A stretch of 64,000 nt of DNA from Methylovirgula ligni (lineage in GTDB: Bacteria; Pseudomonadota; Alphaproteobacteria; Rhizobiales; Beijerinckiaceae): the NCBI RefSeq assembly GCF_004135935.1, contig NZ_CP025086.1:2976001-3040000 (forward strand), in the 5' to 3' direction. Position 1 is the stretch's first letter, and each line of letters begins with the position of its first letter. The notes under the pieces are model-generated. The model was not told the DNA's origin. It saw nothing but the letters and a program-made list of their open reading frames with translations, and made no database searches. Positions 55,107 to 64,000 of this stretch are shown in pieces. The position numbers and the translations under genes were made by a program.

Positions 55107-57500
55107 ATGATCCGTGCAGATGCGGCGGAACTGTTCGCGCGCGCCGATCTCTTCCACCAGTGGCGGGACCGCGCGTCCTCTCCCGACACAGAGCGGCCAT
55201 CCTATCTCAAGCTTGAGCCCATGTTGCGGCTCACGGTTCCGTGCTTCATAGGCATCTTCATCGCGGCCCTCACGGCGACAATCGGCATGTTCCTGATCGA
55301 CACGCACGACCGCGCCATTGCGGCGGCGGTTGACGATCTCGAACTCATCGCGACGGCGACCTCCGGCGACATGGTCGCGTCGCTCGACAAAAGCGGCGAC
55401 CGTGACCCCGGCAAAACGCTGCTGCGCTCCCTGCCCGCGCATGCCCTCGCGCACGGGCAGCGCGTGCTGGTCAGCAACGGCAAGGGGCTCGTCGTCGCGG
55501 CCTTCCCGCGCCAATTGCACCTCGGCGGCGCGCTCTCCGACAGTCTTGGACAGAGTCAACCGCTGACGGCGCTGGCCGAAAAAGCCGGCGTGCTGCGCAT
55601 CAATCTCGCTGACGGGACGGACGCCCTGGCCATCGTGCGGACGTTGAAGGCGCCGTTCGGCCAAATCGCCTTTATCCATCCGATCGGCGCCGTGCTTGCC
55701 GATTGGCGCAACGGCGCCTTGCGCCTCGCTGCGGCGCTGCTTGCGACCATCGTTGTGCTCTGCTCGGTCGCGGCGGCCTATTTCCTGCAGTCCGCGCGGG
55801 CGCGAAAGGCCGACCTTGCGTGCGAACGCATTCGCGGCCGCATCGATACGGCGCTCAACCGCGGCCGCTGCGGCCTCTGGGATTGGGACCTCGCGCGGGG
55901 GCGCGTCTATTGGTCGGATTCGATGTACGACCTGCTCGGCATCGACGCCGGGCGCGCCTTCCTCTCCTTCGGCGAGATCAACGCCCTCGTCCATCCGCAC
56001 GACGGCGACCTCAGCCAAATCGCCGAAGTGCTCGCCGCGTCACGCACGAAGACCATCGACCACACGTTCCGTATGCGCCATGCGAAAGGCCATTGGGTGT
56101 GGCTGCGCGCCCGCGCAGAACTCGTCTACGAGACGCCCGACGCACCGGCCCATCTCGTCGGCATCGCCGTCGACACGTCCGAGCAGAAAATCCTCGCCGA
56201 ACGCACCGCAACCGCCGACATGCGCCTGCGCGACGCGCTCGAAGCCGTATCCGAGGCCTTCGTTCTCTGGGACAAGGACAATCGGCTGGTGATGTGCAAT
56301 TCCAAGTTCCAGCGCCTCCACAATCTGCCCGACACGGCCATCGAATCCGGCCTCGGCTATCCGGAAGTGATGACGCAGGGCACACCGCCGCTCGTCCAGT
56401 CGCAGATCGCGCTTGGCGAGCGCCCCGCGACCGGCGCACAGACCTATGAAGCCCAGCTCGGCGATGGCCGCTGGCTGCAGATCAACGAGCGCCGCACCAA
56501 GGACGGCGGCTATGTCTCTGTCGGCACCGACATCACGGCGCTGAAGCAACACCAAGAGCAATTGCTGGAATCCGAGCGCCGGCTGACCGCAACGGTGGCC
56601 GATCTGCGCACCTCGCGCCAGAAGCTCGAATTGCAGGCGCAGCAGCTCGCCGAGCTCGCCGAGAAATACCTCGAACAGAAGGCCGAGGCCGAGTCCGCGA
56701 GCCGCGCCAAGTCCCAATTCCTCGCCAACATGAGCCACGAGCTGCGCACCCCGCTCAATGCGATCATCGGCTTCTCCGACATGATGATCGAGCAGACCTT
56801 TGGCGCGCTGGCGCCGCGCTATCTCGGCTACAGCAAGGACATCAAGGACAGCGGCCAGCAATTGCTGCGCGTCATAACCGACGTGCTGGACATGTCGCAC
56901 CTTGAAGCCGGCCGCGTGACGCTCGAAAAGTCCGAAGTCGGGATCGATACGCTCATTGCAGATGCCCTGGAGACGGTCGAGGTTGCGGCACGGCAAAAGT
57001 CGATCACCATCACCAGCCAGATCGCGGCCGAGGCGAAATTGCTCGCCGATCGTCCGGCTCTGTATCGCGTATTTGCGGCGCTGTTGCACAATGCGGTGAA
57101 GTTCACGCCCGAACATGGCAGCGTTAACATCCGCTCGCGCCGCGTCCGCGATGCCCTGAATATCTATGTCGAGGACACCGGCGCCGGTATCACGCCCGAA
57201 GCTTTGCTACGGCTCGGCAAGCCCTTCGAGCAATGGAACGCGCCACTCGCCAACGGGATGAAAGGCTCCGGCCTCGGCCTCGCCATCGCCCATTCACTGG
57301 TGGCCTTGCATGAAGGCACGATCCGCATCCGTTCGACACCGGGCACCGGCACGACCGTTCTGGTGCGTCTGCCCCTCGGCAACGCACTCCCTTTGGTCAA
57401 CCCCGCCGTCACGGCACGGCGCATGCCGCGGGCGACGGCGCATTACCAACTCGCCGCGCGGCAGGGACTGAAGCGACCGGACATTCACGTCAGCCGATAA
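55107..57500 (+). CDS. PAS-domain sensor histidine kinase
   Basis: 797-residue membrane kinase. TM1 at about 41-62, periplasmic segment to about 205, TM2 at 206-232. A PAS domain (about 245-365: LWDWDLARGRVYWSDSMYDLLG) and a second PAS (about 375-490: SEAFVLWDKDNRLVMCNSKFQRLH) follow, then a coiled coil, DHp with His544 in SHELRTPLNAIIGFSDMM, and catalytic domain (LLHNAVKFTPE, VEDTGAGI, GSGLGLAIAHSLVALHEG). ATG 55107 has GAGGGGG upstream. Its stop region overlaps glnE by 11 bases. No cognate regulator adjoins it. Confidence 0.9.
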   Translation: MIRADAAELFARADLFHQWRDRASSPDTERPSYLKLEPMLRLTVPCFIGIFIAALTATIGMFLIDTHDRAIAAAVDDLELIATATSGDMVASLDKSGDRDPGKTLLRSLPAHALAHGQRVLVSNGKGLVVAAFPRQLHLGGALSDSLGQSQPLTALAEKAGVLRINLADGTDALAIVRTLKAPFGQIAFIHPIGAVLADWRNGALRLAAALLATIVVLCSVAAAYFLQSARARKADLACERIRGRIDTALNRGRCGLWDWDLARGRVYWSDSMYDLLGIDAGRAFLSFGEINALVHPHDGDLSQIAEVLAASRTKTIDHTFRMRHAKGHWVWLRARAELVYETPDAPAHLVGIAVDTSEQKILAERTATADMRLRDALEAVSEAFVLWDKDNRLVMCNSKFQRLHNLPDTAIESGLGYPEVMTQGTPPLVQSQIALGERPATGAQTYEAQLGDGRWLQINERRTKDGGYVSVGTDITALKQHQEQLLESERRLTATVADLRTSRQKLELQAQQLAELAEKYLEQKAEAESASRAKSQFLANMSHELRTPLNAIIGFSDMMIEQTFGALAPRYLGYSKDIKDSGQQLLRVITDVLDMSHLEAGRVTLEKSEVGIDTLIADALETVEVAARQKSITITSQIAAEAKLLADRPALYRVFAALLHNAVKFTPEHGSVNIRSRRVRDALNIYVEDTGAGITPEALLRLGKPFEQWNAPLANGMKGSGLGLAIAHSLVALHEGTIRIRSTPGTGTTVLVRLPLGNALPLVNPAVTARRMPRATAHYQLAARQGLKRPDIHVSR

Positions 57501-60408
57501 TTTCTTTGAAAATCGCCCTGACGCGCGCTTCGGTCTCGAAAAGCTCCACTTCGAGTTGCGCGAAGCTCGGCAGGCCCGCGGCGGCGGCCAGCCTTTGCTT
57601 CACCGGCGCGCTCGCCCCCGCCAGCGGCACGCCGGCCTCGAGAATCGTGTGCAGGACCTGCGCGGTCTGGGTGTAGAGCCGATAGGCGGCCAACAGACAT
57701 TCGCTATCGCCGGGCGGCAGAAAGCCGAGCGCGCCGGCGCGGGCGATGATGTCGGCGGGCGCCGTTGCGAGCAGGGCCGGCGCTTCATGCGCGGAACGCA
57801 GACTGAGATATTGGGCGAGAAAATCGAGATCGATTTGACCGCCCGCCGCATATTTCAGATCGAGCGGGTCGGACTCGCCCTTCTCCTTGGCGACGAGACG
57901 GCGCATGTCGAGAACATCCTTGCGCAATTGCGGTGTCGGCGGTCGGCGCAGAATTCTCTCCCGCGCCGCTGTGACTTCAGCGGCCAGCGCGACGTCGCCG
58001 GCGACGATGCGGGCGCGCGTCAGCGCCATATGCTCCCAGGTCTCTGCCTCCTCTGCCTGATAGGCGACGAAGCTCGATAATTGCGTCGCCACAGGACCTT
58101 TCCGGCCCGAGGGGCGGAGCCGCATATCGACGTCGTAGAGCCGGCCGCGCCGCGTCGCCACGGTGAGGCCCGAGATGAGCCGCTGCGAAAGCCGCGTATA
58201 ATAATGCGTCGCATGCAGCCGCTCGGCACCATTCGCCTCCGGACTGTCCGCGTCGAAATCGTAGATCAGGATCAGATCGAGGTCCGAGGCAGCCGTCATC
58301 TCGCGCGAGCCGAGCTTGCCCATGCCGAGAACGACGCAGCGGCCTTGCGGAACCTTGCCGAAACGCGCGGCGAAATCCTGTTCGACATGGAAGAGACAGG
58401 CCCGCACCACGGCGCCCGCCAGCGCCGCATAGGCCGCGCCCGCAACGTCCGGCGCGAGGTTCTCCGTCAAGAGCCGCAGACCGATGAGAAAGGACTCCTC
58501 CTGCCGGAAATCACGCAGCGCATCGAGCACATCCTCGATCGCCGTATGCGGCGCGAGCACCCGCCGCAGGCGCGCATCGAAATCCGCATCTCCGAGCGGC
58601 GCCGTCAGGAGATCTCGATCGATCATCGAATCGAGCACATGCGGGCGGCGGACGACCATCTCCGCCAGCCGCGGCGCGCTGCCGAGCAGATCGGCGAACA
58701 ATTTGCGCAGGCCCGCATTGGACTTGAGGATCGACAGCAATTCGACAGCCGCGCTGCGCTGCGCCAGCGCGTGATCGAGCGCGGCGAGAGCCGCGTCAGG
58801 ATCGGCGGATTCGGCGAAGGCTTCGAGCAGCGCCGGGACGAGTTCGGTCAAGACCTCGCGCGCCCGCTCGGAGCTGACGCCCGCGCGGCGGCCGAAATGC
58901 CAGCCGCGGATCGTCTCCGCCGCGAGAGCCGGGCGCTGGAAGCCGAGCCGCGCCAACGTCTCCAAAGTTTCGGGATCGTCGCTGACGCCGGTGAAGACGA
59001 GATTGCCCGTCGCCGCCGACAGACCCGGCGCGGCCTCGAACAGCATCGCATAATGTTCCGCGACACGTTCCAGATGATGGGTCAGTGCCGCAGAAAAGTC
59101 GGCGAGCGTCGCGTAGCCGCAGAAATTTGCGAAGCGCGTGAGGTCCTGGGCCTCCGCCGGCAGACGCTGGGTCTGCTCATCGGCGATCATCTGCAGCCGG
59201 TGCTCCAGCTCGCGCAGATAAAGATAGGCTTCGTGCAACTCGTCCCGCGCCGCCTGGCTGACGAGGCCCTGCCGATGCAATTCGTCGAGCATCGGCAGAG
59301 TCGCGCTGCCACGCAATTGCGGGCGCCGCCCGCCATAAATGAGCTGTTGCGTCTGGACGAAGAACTCGATCTCGCGAATGCCACCGCGCCCCAATTTGAG
59401 GTCGTGGCCCGCCACCGCGATCTCCGCATGGCCGCGCACAGCATGGATCTGGCGCTTCATCGCATGGATGTCGGCGATCGCGGCATAATCGAAATAACGG
59501 CGCCAGATGAACGGCGTGAGCTGCTCGAGAAAAGTTTCCCCGAGCTTGCGGTCGCCGGCGATCGGGCGCGCCTTGATCATCGCCGCGCGTTCCCAATTCT
59601 GGCCGAAGGATTCGTAATAGAAGAAAGCTGCGGGCGTCGAAATCGCGATGGCGGTCGAGCCGGGATCGGGCCGCAGCCGCAGATCGACGCGCAGAACATA
59701 GCCGTCCGCCGTCCGCTCTTGCAGGAGTTTGACGAGGCGACGGGCAATGCGCACGAAGGCCGCGGCGGGCTCGCCCATTTGCGCCGCCGCAGGACTGGCG
59801 GGCTCGAAGAGGATGATAAGGTCCGTATCGCTCGAATAGTTGAGTTCGGCGGCGCCATGCTTGCCGAGCGCCAGAATGACGACGCCGCAACCTTCGTCCG
59901 GGCGGCTGGCATCGGGCAGAACGAGCCGACCGGCCTTGTGTTCGTCCTGCAGGATGAACCTCAGGGCGCTGGCGACGAAGACATCGGCGGCTTCGGTCAG
60001 CGCCGCCATGACCTCCTGCAGCGTCCAGGCGCCGCCGAGATCGGCAAGAGCGATGAGAAGCGCCACTTCCTGCTTGGCCTTGCGCAAGGCGCGCATGGCC
60101 GCCGCTTCCGACTCCGCACCGCGGACCGCCGCATCGAGCGTAGTGAGGCAGGCCACGAGGCTGACTTCCGCTTCCTCCCCGAGCAATCGCACCAGCCGCG
60201 CCGGGTCGGAGGCGATCAGTTTCCAGAGATAGGGCGAATGATCGGCGATGCCGCGCAGCAAAGCAGCGACGGCCGGCGCACGGGCAAGCGACGCTGCGTC
60301 ACGCCCGCCAGTCGCAAAATCCGCGAGCCGCGCCTGCGCCAGTGCGGGATCGCTGACCTCGGGCGCCTTCACCAGCCGTTCGTAGAGGGGGAGCGCCGCG
60401 GCCTGCAT
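57490..60408 (-). CDS. glnE: Bifunctional glutamine-synthetase adenylyltransferase/deadenylylase
   Basis: Controls glutamine synthetase by adding or removing AMP in response to PII. 972 aa with two nucleotidyltransferase domains: the N-terminal (deadenylylase) has ALGKHGAAELNYSSDTDLI at about 181-198, the C-terminal (adenylylase) has GMGKLGSREMTAASDLDLILIYD at about 695-718. Large helical regulatory domains follow each. It is the last gene of the HK-glnE run, 14 bases after the kinase stop. Confidence 0.95.
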   Translation of the reverse strand: MQAAALPLYERLVKAPEVSDPALAQARLADFATGGRDAASLARAPAVAALLRGIADHSPYLWKLIASDPARLVRLLGEEAEVSLVACLTTLDAAVRGAESEAAAMRALRKAKQEVALLIALADLGGAWTLQEVMAALTEAADVFVASALRFILQDEHKAGRLVLPDASRPDEGCGVVILALGKHGAAELNYSSDTDLIILFEPASPAAAQMGEPAAAFVRIARRLVKLLQERTADGYVLRVDLRLRPDPGSTAIAISTPAAFFYYESFGQNWERAAMIKARPIAGDRKLGETFLEQLTPFIWRRYFDYAAIADIHAMKRQIHAVRGHAEIAVAGHDLKLGRGGIREIEFFVQTQQLIYGGRRPQLRGSATLPMLDELHRQGLVSQAARDELHEAYLYLRELEHRLQMIADEQTQRLPAEAQDLTRFANFCGYATLADFSAALTHHLERVAEHYAMLFEAAPGLSAATGNLVFTGVSDDPETLETLARLGFQRPALAAETIRGWHFGRRAGVSSERAREVLTELVPALLEAFAESADPDAALAALDHALAQRSAAVELLSILKSNAGLRKLFADLLGSAPRLAEMVVRRPHVLDSMIDRDLLTAPLGDADFDARLRRVLAPHTAIEDVLDALRDFRQEESFLIGLRLLTENLAPDVAGAAYAALAGAVVRACLFHVEQDFAARFGKVPQGRCVVLGMGKLGSREMTAASDLDLILIYDFDADSPEANGAERLHATHYYTRLSQRLISGLTVATRRGRLYDVDMRLRPSGRKGPVATQLSSFVAYQAEEAETWEHMALTRARIVAGDVALAAEVTAARERILRRPPTPQLRKDVLDMRRLVAKEKGESDPLDLKYAAGGQIDLDFLAQYLSLRSAHEAPALLATAPADIIARAGALGFLPPGDSECLLAAYRLYTQTAQVLHTILEAGVPLAGASAPVKQRLAAAAGLPSFAQLEVELFETEARVRAIFKEIIG

Positions 60409-60422
60409 ATCAGAACGCTTTC

Positions 60423-61859
60423 TCAGGCCGCCTCGCCACGCGGCGCGGGCGGCGCCAGTTTCGGCGGTAGCGAGGCCGCCGCCGGCAGTGACAGCACCGC
60501 CTTGAGTCCGGGCGCATTATCCTCAAACCGCAACGTCCCCTTGTGCAATCGCGCCACTGCCGCCGCGAGCGACAGACCGAGGCCCGACCCCGGCCGCGAG
60601 CGCGAATTTTCCAGCCGCACGAAACGTTCCTGCACCCGCTCGCGATCCGCCGGGGCAATTCCCGGACCATGATCGCCGACACTCATCTCGATCAGGCCGC
60701 CCTGCCGCTTCGCGACGATGCCGACTTTGGCCTGCGCGGGAGCGGCGCCAAGGGGAGCCCCGTACTTCAAGGCGTTATCGACGAGATTGGCGAGGGCCTG
60801 ACCGATCAACTCTCTGCTACCGTGCAGCATCAGGCCCGGTTCGGTGCTGACCTCCAGAGTAAGGCCGCGATCTTCCGCCGCCGGTTCATACAGTTCTCCG
60901 ACATCGCGGGCGACATCGGCGGCGTCGAAATCGATGAGATTCTCCGGCCCTGCCCCAGCTTCCGCACGGGCAATCATCAGCAGCGCGTTGAAGATGCGGA
61001 TGAGGGAATCGGATTCCTCGATGACCTTTTCGAGCGCGACGCGATATTCCTCGGGCGATTTTGCGAATTGCAACGCCTGCTCGGCGTGGCTGCGCAGGCG
61101 CGTCAGCGGCGTCTTGAGATCATGTGCGATATTGTCGGAGACTTCGCGCAGGCCGACGACAAGGAACGAGATTCGGTCGAGCATCGAGTTCAGGTTCTCG
61201 ACCAGGCGGTCGAGTTCGTCGCCGGTGCCGGCGAGCGGCAGCCGCGCCGAAAGATCGCCGCCGACGATGGCGCGCGCCTTGTCGTTGATCGTATCGACGC
61301 GATGCAAGACACGGCGGGCGATCCAGAGGCCGCCGATCGAGCCGATGATGACGAGCCAGATCAACGACGTGATCAGCGCGCCGACGAAGATGCGGCGCAG
61401 CCGCATGCCCTCCTCGATGTCGTGCCCTACGAGGAGGCGAAAGCCGCCCGGCAGCAGGAAGATGCGCGCGACCGCGCGATTATGCGCGGTGGTTTCGCCG
61501 GCGCGCAGATAATCGGTGATGACCAGACCCGGCTTCGAGAGAACGCCTTCCGGCAGGCTGGCGACATTGCCGACGATCGGCTCGCCGGCATTCGTCGTGA
61601 CAAGATAGAGTTCGGCGCCCGGCTGGCGCGAGCGCCGCTCGATCACCGAAACGAGCTGGGCGATGCCACCCTCGGAATATTGCTCCGCGAGCCCGGTGAT
61701 GTCGGCATCCACCGTCTGGCGGATCTGCGCATCGATCAGGTGGGTGACATTCCAACCGACCCGGCCGAGCACGAGGCCGGTGCCGACCGCCGTCATCAGC
61801 AGATAGACGAGCGATATCTTGAACGCCGTCGAGCGGAGAAGTTTACCGATGGCCGTCAC
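60423..61859 (-). CDS. Sensor histidine kinase of the degP-linked two-component pair
   Basis: 478 aa. TM1 at about 14-35, periplasmic segment to about 157, TM2 at 158-182, HAMP to about 235 (ARRVLHRVDTINDKARAIV), DHp with His246 in SDNIAHDLKTPLTRLRSHAEQ, and catalytic domain (NLVDNALKYG, VGDHGPGIAPADRERV, GSGLGLSLAAAVARLHKG). The start overlaps the end of the response-regulator gene by 17 bases, so translation is coupled. Envelope sensing is inferred from the degP neighbour. Confidence 0.9.
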   Translation of the reverse strand: MTAIGKLLRSTAFKISLVYLLMTAVGTGLVLGRVGWNVTHLIDAQIRQTVDADITGLAEQYSEGGIAQLVSVIERRSRQPGAELYLVTTNAGEPIVGNVASLPEGVLSKPGLVITDYLRAGETTAHNRAVARIFLLPGGFRLLVGHDIEEGMRLRRIFVGALITSLIWLVIIGSIGGLWIARRVLHRVDTINDKARAIVGGDLSARLPLAGTGDELDRLVENLNSMLDRISFLVVGLREVSDNIAHDLKTPLTRLRSHAEQALQFAKSPEEYRVALEKVIEESDSLIRIFNALLMIARAEAGAGPENLIDFDAADVARDVGELYEPAAEDRGLTLEVSTEPGLMLHGSRELIGQALANLVDNALKYGAPLGAAPAQAKVGIVAKRQGGLIEMSVGDHGPGIAPADRERVQERFVRLENSRSRPGSGLGLSLAAAVARLHKGTLRFEDNAPGLKAVLSLPAAASLPPKLAPPAPRGEAA

Positions 61860-62526
61860 GGATCATATATCCCGCGCCGCGGATCGTTTGCAAAAGCTGC
61901 GGCTCGAAGCCCTTGTCGATCTTGGCGCGCAGCCGCGAGATATGCACGTCGATCACATTGGTCTGCGGATCGAAATGATAGTCCCAGACATTTTCGAGCA
62001 GCATGGTGCGGGTGACGACCTGGCCGGCGTGCTTCATGAGATATTCGAGCAGCCGGAACTCGCGCGGCTGCAGGACGATCTCCTTGCCGTTGCGCGTGAG
62101 CTTGTGTGACAGACGGTCAAGCTCAAGCCCGCCGACGCGGTAAATCGTTTCCTCGCTCGCGCCGGACAATTTGCGCCGGGAGAGAACCTCGATCCGCGCC
62201 AGCAATTCCGAAAAGGCATAGGGCTTCGTCAGATAATCGTCGCCCCCGGCGCGCAGGCCCTTCACCCGGTCGTCCACCTGGCCGAGCGCGGACAGGATCA
62301 GCACCGGCGTCTCGACCTTTTGCGCACGCAGGCCGCCGATGAGCGAAAGGCCATCGAGCTTGGGCAGCATCCGGTCGACGATCAGAACGTCATAAGTGCT
62401 ATCGCGGGCCTTCTCATAGCCCTCCAGCCCGTCAGCGGCGTGATCGGCGACATGCCCGGACTCGCGCAACGCCTTGACGAGATAGTTCGCCGCTTCGGAA
62501 TCGTCTTCAATGATGAGGATGCGCAT
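61843..62526 (-). CDS. OmpR-family response regulator
   Basis: 227 aa from ATG 62526 (MRILIIEDDSEAANYLVKAL); an ATG at 62538 adds MSSI, and the longer frame runs through the terminator. Phospho-acceptor Asp51 in DVLIVDRMLPKLDG, Lys101 in YLTKPYAF. The C-terminal winged helix has LQPREFRLLEYLMKHAGQVVTRTMLLENVWDYHFDPQTNVIDVHISRLRAKI. Cognate kinase immediately downstream. The leader has a strong hairpin with T-run 15-27 bases upstream and no clear ribosome site. Confidence 0.92.
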   Translation of the reverse strand: MRILIIEDDSEAANYLVKALRESGHVADHAADGLEGYEKARDSTYDVLIVDRMLPKLDGLSLIGGLRAQKVETPVLILSALGQVDDRVKGLRAGGDDYLTKPYAFSELLARIEVLSRRKLSGASEETIYRVGGLELDRLSHKLTRNGKEIVLQPREFRLLEYLMKHAGQVVTRTMLLENVWDYHFDPQTNVIDVHISRLRAKIDKGFEPQLLQTIRGAGYMIRDGHR

Positions 62527-62552
62527 GATGGAAGACATATAGTCAATTCCGT

Positions 62553-62591
62553 AAAAAAACGGCAGGCCGGAGGGTGACTCCAGACCTGCCG
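62553..62591 (-). terminator. Rho-independent terminator between degP and the response regulator
   Basis: Minus strand: CGGCAGG with CTGGAG, 6-base loop, CTCCGG and CCTGCCG form a long stem with one wobble pair, followed by seven T (A-run 62553-62559). The T-run ends only 15 bases before ATG 62538 (27 before 62526), so it also forms the regulator leader. Confidence 0.88.
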
Positions 62592-62683
62592 CCTCCGAGA
62601 ACCGGCGCCGCAGACGGGGGGCAAATGCGACACCTGGCGGGGAGAGGAAATTTCCGCGCGGCAGCGAGGTGGCCGCCGCGCGC

Positions 62684-62795
62684 GGAGCGTTTTCCGCGAA
62701 GTGGATACCGGTTCGCGTTATGAAAACGCTCCAATTCAAATAATTAGACCGCTTTCAGACGGAAAACCGGTTTCCACTTTTCCTGAAAGCGGTCT
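62684..62795. repeat. Tandem palindromic repeat, GAAAAGTG...CGGTTTTC family (copy B)
   Basis: Two adjacent palindromes downstream of degP. The first has arms GGAGCGTTTTC (62684-62694) and GAAAACGCTCC (62722-62732) around a CGCGAAGTGGATACCGGTTC core. The second has arms AGACCGCTTTCAG (62746-62758) and CTGAAAGCGGTCT (62783-62795) around a GGAAAACCGGTTTCCACTTTT core. The cores are related to each other and to the repeat at 41786. Mosaic elements of this type are frequent in Hyphomicrobiales genomes. Confidence 0.85.
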
Positions 62796-62799
62796 CGCA

Positions 62800-64000
62800 T
62801 CAGGAGGCTTTGCCCAGCTCCAATGCCACGAAATGGGTCTCGTCGCCGCTCTTGATCCGCAGCAGGATCGCCTTGCGGCCGGCCTTCTTGGCATCGCCCA
62901 GGACGTCCGCGACCTGACCGGGTGTCGCAACCTGCTTGCCGCCAGCCTGAAGGATCACATCGCCGACCTTCAGACCCTTTTGCGCTGCGGTGCCATCGGG
63001 ATCCACATTGGTGACCACAACGCCGGCCGCCACCGCGCCCGGAACCGAATCCGAGGGCGCCAAAGTCAGGCCGAAACTAGCGAGCGCACTCGCGCTGTTA
63101 TCCGTGCCGGTGCCGCTGTCCGCATCGGCGGAGGCGACCTGATCGTTCGGCAGGGTGCCGAGCTTCACGTCAAAGGTTTTCTGCGCGCCGTCATGCCAAA
63201 CCAGAAGCGAGGCATCGACGTTGGGGCCGAGCGCCGCAATCTTGCGGGCCAGCTCACGCGGGCCGTCGACCGGATCGCCATTGACGCCAAGGATCACGTC
63301 ACCGGTCTTGATGCCGGCTTTCGACGCCGGCGAATCCTTCTCGGTGTCGGCGACCAGCGCACCCGTTTCGCCCTTCAAGCCGAGACTGTCGGCGATGTCG
63401 GACGTCACCGGCTGAATTTGGACGCCGATCCAGCCACGTGTCACGGTGCCCTTGCTTTCGAGCGCCGCGATGACGCCGTGCGCCTCGTCAGCGGGAATAT
63501 CGAAGCCGATGCCGACGCTGCCGCCCGATGGCGAATAAATGGCGGTGTTGATGCCGACCACTTCGCCCTGCGTGTTGAAGGTCGGGCCGCCGGAATTGCC
63601 GCGGTTCACCGGCGCATCGATCTGCAGGTAATCATCATAGGGCCCGGAATTGATGTCGCGGCCACGCGCGGACACGATGCCCGCCGTCACCGTACCGCCA
63701 AGGCCGAACGGATTGCCGACCGCGATCACCCAATCGCCGACACGCGGCGGCTTCGATGCGAAGCCGACATATTTGAAGGGGCCGCCGCTCTTGATCTTCA
63801 AGAGCGCGAGGTCGGTGCGCTTGTCGGTGCCGATGACCTTGGCCGGATGCGTCGTGCCGTCATCCATGGTGATCGTGACTTCGGTCGCGTGATCGACCAC
63901 GTGATTGTTGGTCACGAGATAACCGTCGGACGAAATGATGAAGCCGGAGCCTTGCGCCATCTCGACATGCGGATGGTTGTGACGGAACACGAAGGGCGTG
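62800..64000 (-). CDS. degP: DegP/HtrA (Do-family) periplasmic serine protease, N-terminus cut by window
   Basis: Envelope quality-control protease. The frame is open to the window end, so the N-terminus (signal peptide, LA loop) is missing; about 400 residues are visible. Catalytic His in LVTNNHVVDHATE, Asp in RTDLALLKI and Ser in NRGNSGGPTFN. Two PDZ domains follow: about WIGVQIQPVTSDIADSLGL to KTGDVILGVNG and GVVVTNVDPDGTAAQKGLKVGDVILQAGG. It precedes the response regulator-kinase-glnE genes, an order conserved in the order. Confidence 0.94.
   Translation of the reverse strand, partial: TPFVFRHNHPHVEMAQGSGFIISSDGYLVTNNHVVDHATEVTITMDDGTTHPAKVIGTDKRTDLALLKIKSGGPFKYVGFASKPPRVGDWVIAVGNPFGLGGTVTAGIVSARGRDINSGPYDDYLQIDAPVNRGNSGGPTFNTQGEVVGINTAIYSPSGGSVGIGFDIPADEAHGVIAALESKGTVTRGWIGVQIQPVTSDIADSLGLKGETGALVADTEKDSPASKAGIKTGDVILGVNGDPVDGPRELARKIAALGPNVDASLLVWHDGAQKTFDVKLGTLPNDQVASADADSGTGTDNSASALASFGLTLAPSDSVPGAVAAGVVVTNVDPDGTAAQKGLKVGDVILQAGGKQVATPGQVADVLGDAKKAGRKAILLRIKSGDETHFVALELGKAS

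Noticed and set aside
58081-60672. 863-codon plus-strand open frame opposite glnE
   Set aside because: Pure shadow of glnE and the kinase: Arg-rich, no family motifs, and glnE is intact on the other strand. Similar long antisense frames (for example 50259-52025 minus, 60543-62015 plus, 8694-9923 plus) were dropped for the same reason.

Overview
The window looks like a chromosomal segment of a GC-rich alphaproteobacterium of the order Hyphomicrobiales (Rhizobiales). The evidence is gene order (trpG-trpD-trpC-moaC-moeA; hom-glpX; pepN-histidine kinase-glnE-histidine kinase-response regulator-Do protease; DUF2849-cysI-cysH-DUF934), two Omp25/Omp31-type beta-barrel proteins ending in a PPAPxVxKY tail, and palindromic intergenic repeats of a kind common in this order. 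Family-level placement (Beijerinckiaceae or Methylocystaceae-like) is only a guess.

Layout. 1-7.7 kb: tryptophan and molybdenum-cofactor genes on the plus strand (3' part of trpE, an aldo/keto reductase, trpG, a POT peptide transporter, trpD, trpC, moaC, moeA). 7.8-11.5 kb: a GlsB-type membrane protein, a small secreted Cys protein, then on the minus strand glpX, hom and a DHFR-like gene. 11.5-30.7 kb: mostly redox and housekeeping genes, several of them paired with a divergent or adjacent regulator (TetR/aldo-keto reductase, AraC/SDR, MerR/SDR, Rrf2 next to a glycerate kinase). Also here are an alcohol dehydrogenase, a DJ-1/PfpI protein, an ABC-F ATPase, a STAS protein, pyroglutamyl peptidase, a TerC-like protein, a uracil-DNA glycosylase, an MBL hydrolase, a PdhS/DivJ-like sensor kinase and a secreted S10 peptidase.

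30.9-40.3 kb is the most accessory part. It begins after a tRNA-Ser(UGA) gene and is bracketed by two outer-membrane beta-barrel paralogues, each followed by a strong terminator. Inside are an AT-richer orphan glycosyltransferase, small membrane proteins (DoxX-like, DUF4126, a 58-residue LDRWTG protein), a two-TM RCK potassium channel with an unusual filter, a secreted Cys protein, a DUF4239 protein, a Crp/Fnr regulator and two small conserved proteins.

40.4-57.5 kb: rimO, a DedA protein, the assimilatory sulfate/sulfite reduction operon, a class II aldolase, glyoxalase I, an atypical 464-residue CDF transporter, a flavin reductase/MarR pair with two matching operators, an LplT-like transporter, aminopeptidase N and a PAS histidine kinase. 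57.5-64 kb (minus strand): degP (cut by the window edge), a response regulator, a histidine kinase and glnE, in conserved order. A strong terminator hairpin lies immediately before the response-regulator start.

No CRISPR array, integrase, transposase or phage gene was seen. No obviously new multi-gene defence or biosynthetic system is evident. The best leads are the NxxxD/NxxxD CDF transporter with three C-terminal domains, the degP/response-regulator leader hairpin, the paired secreted Cys proteins, and the DUF2849/DUF934 partners of sulfite reduction.
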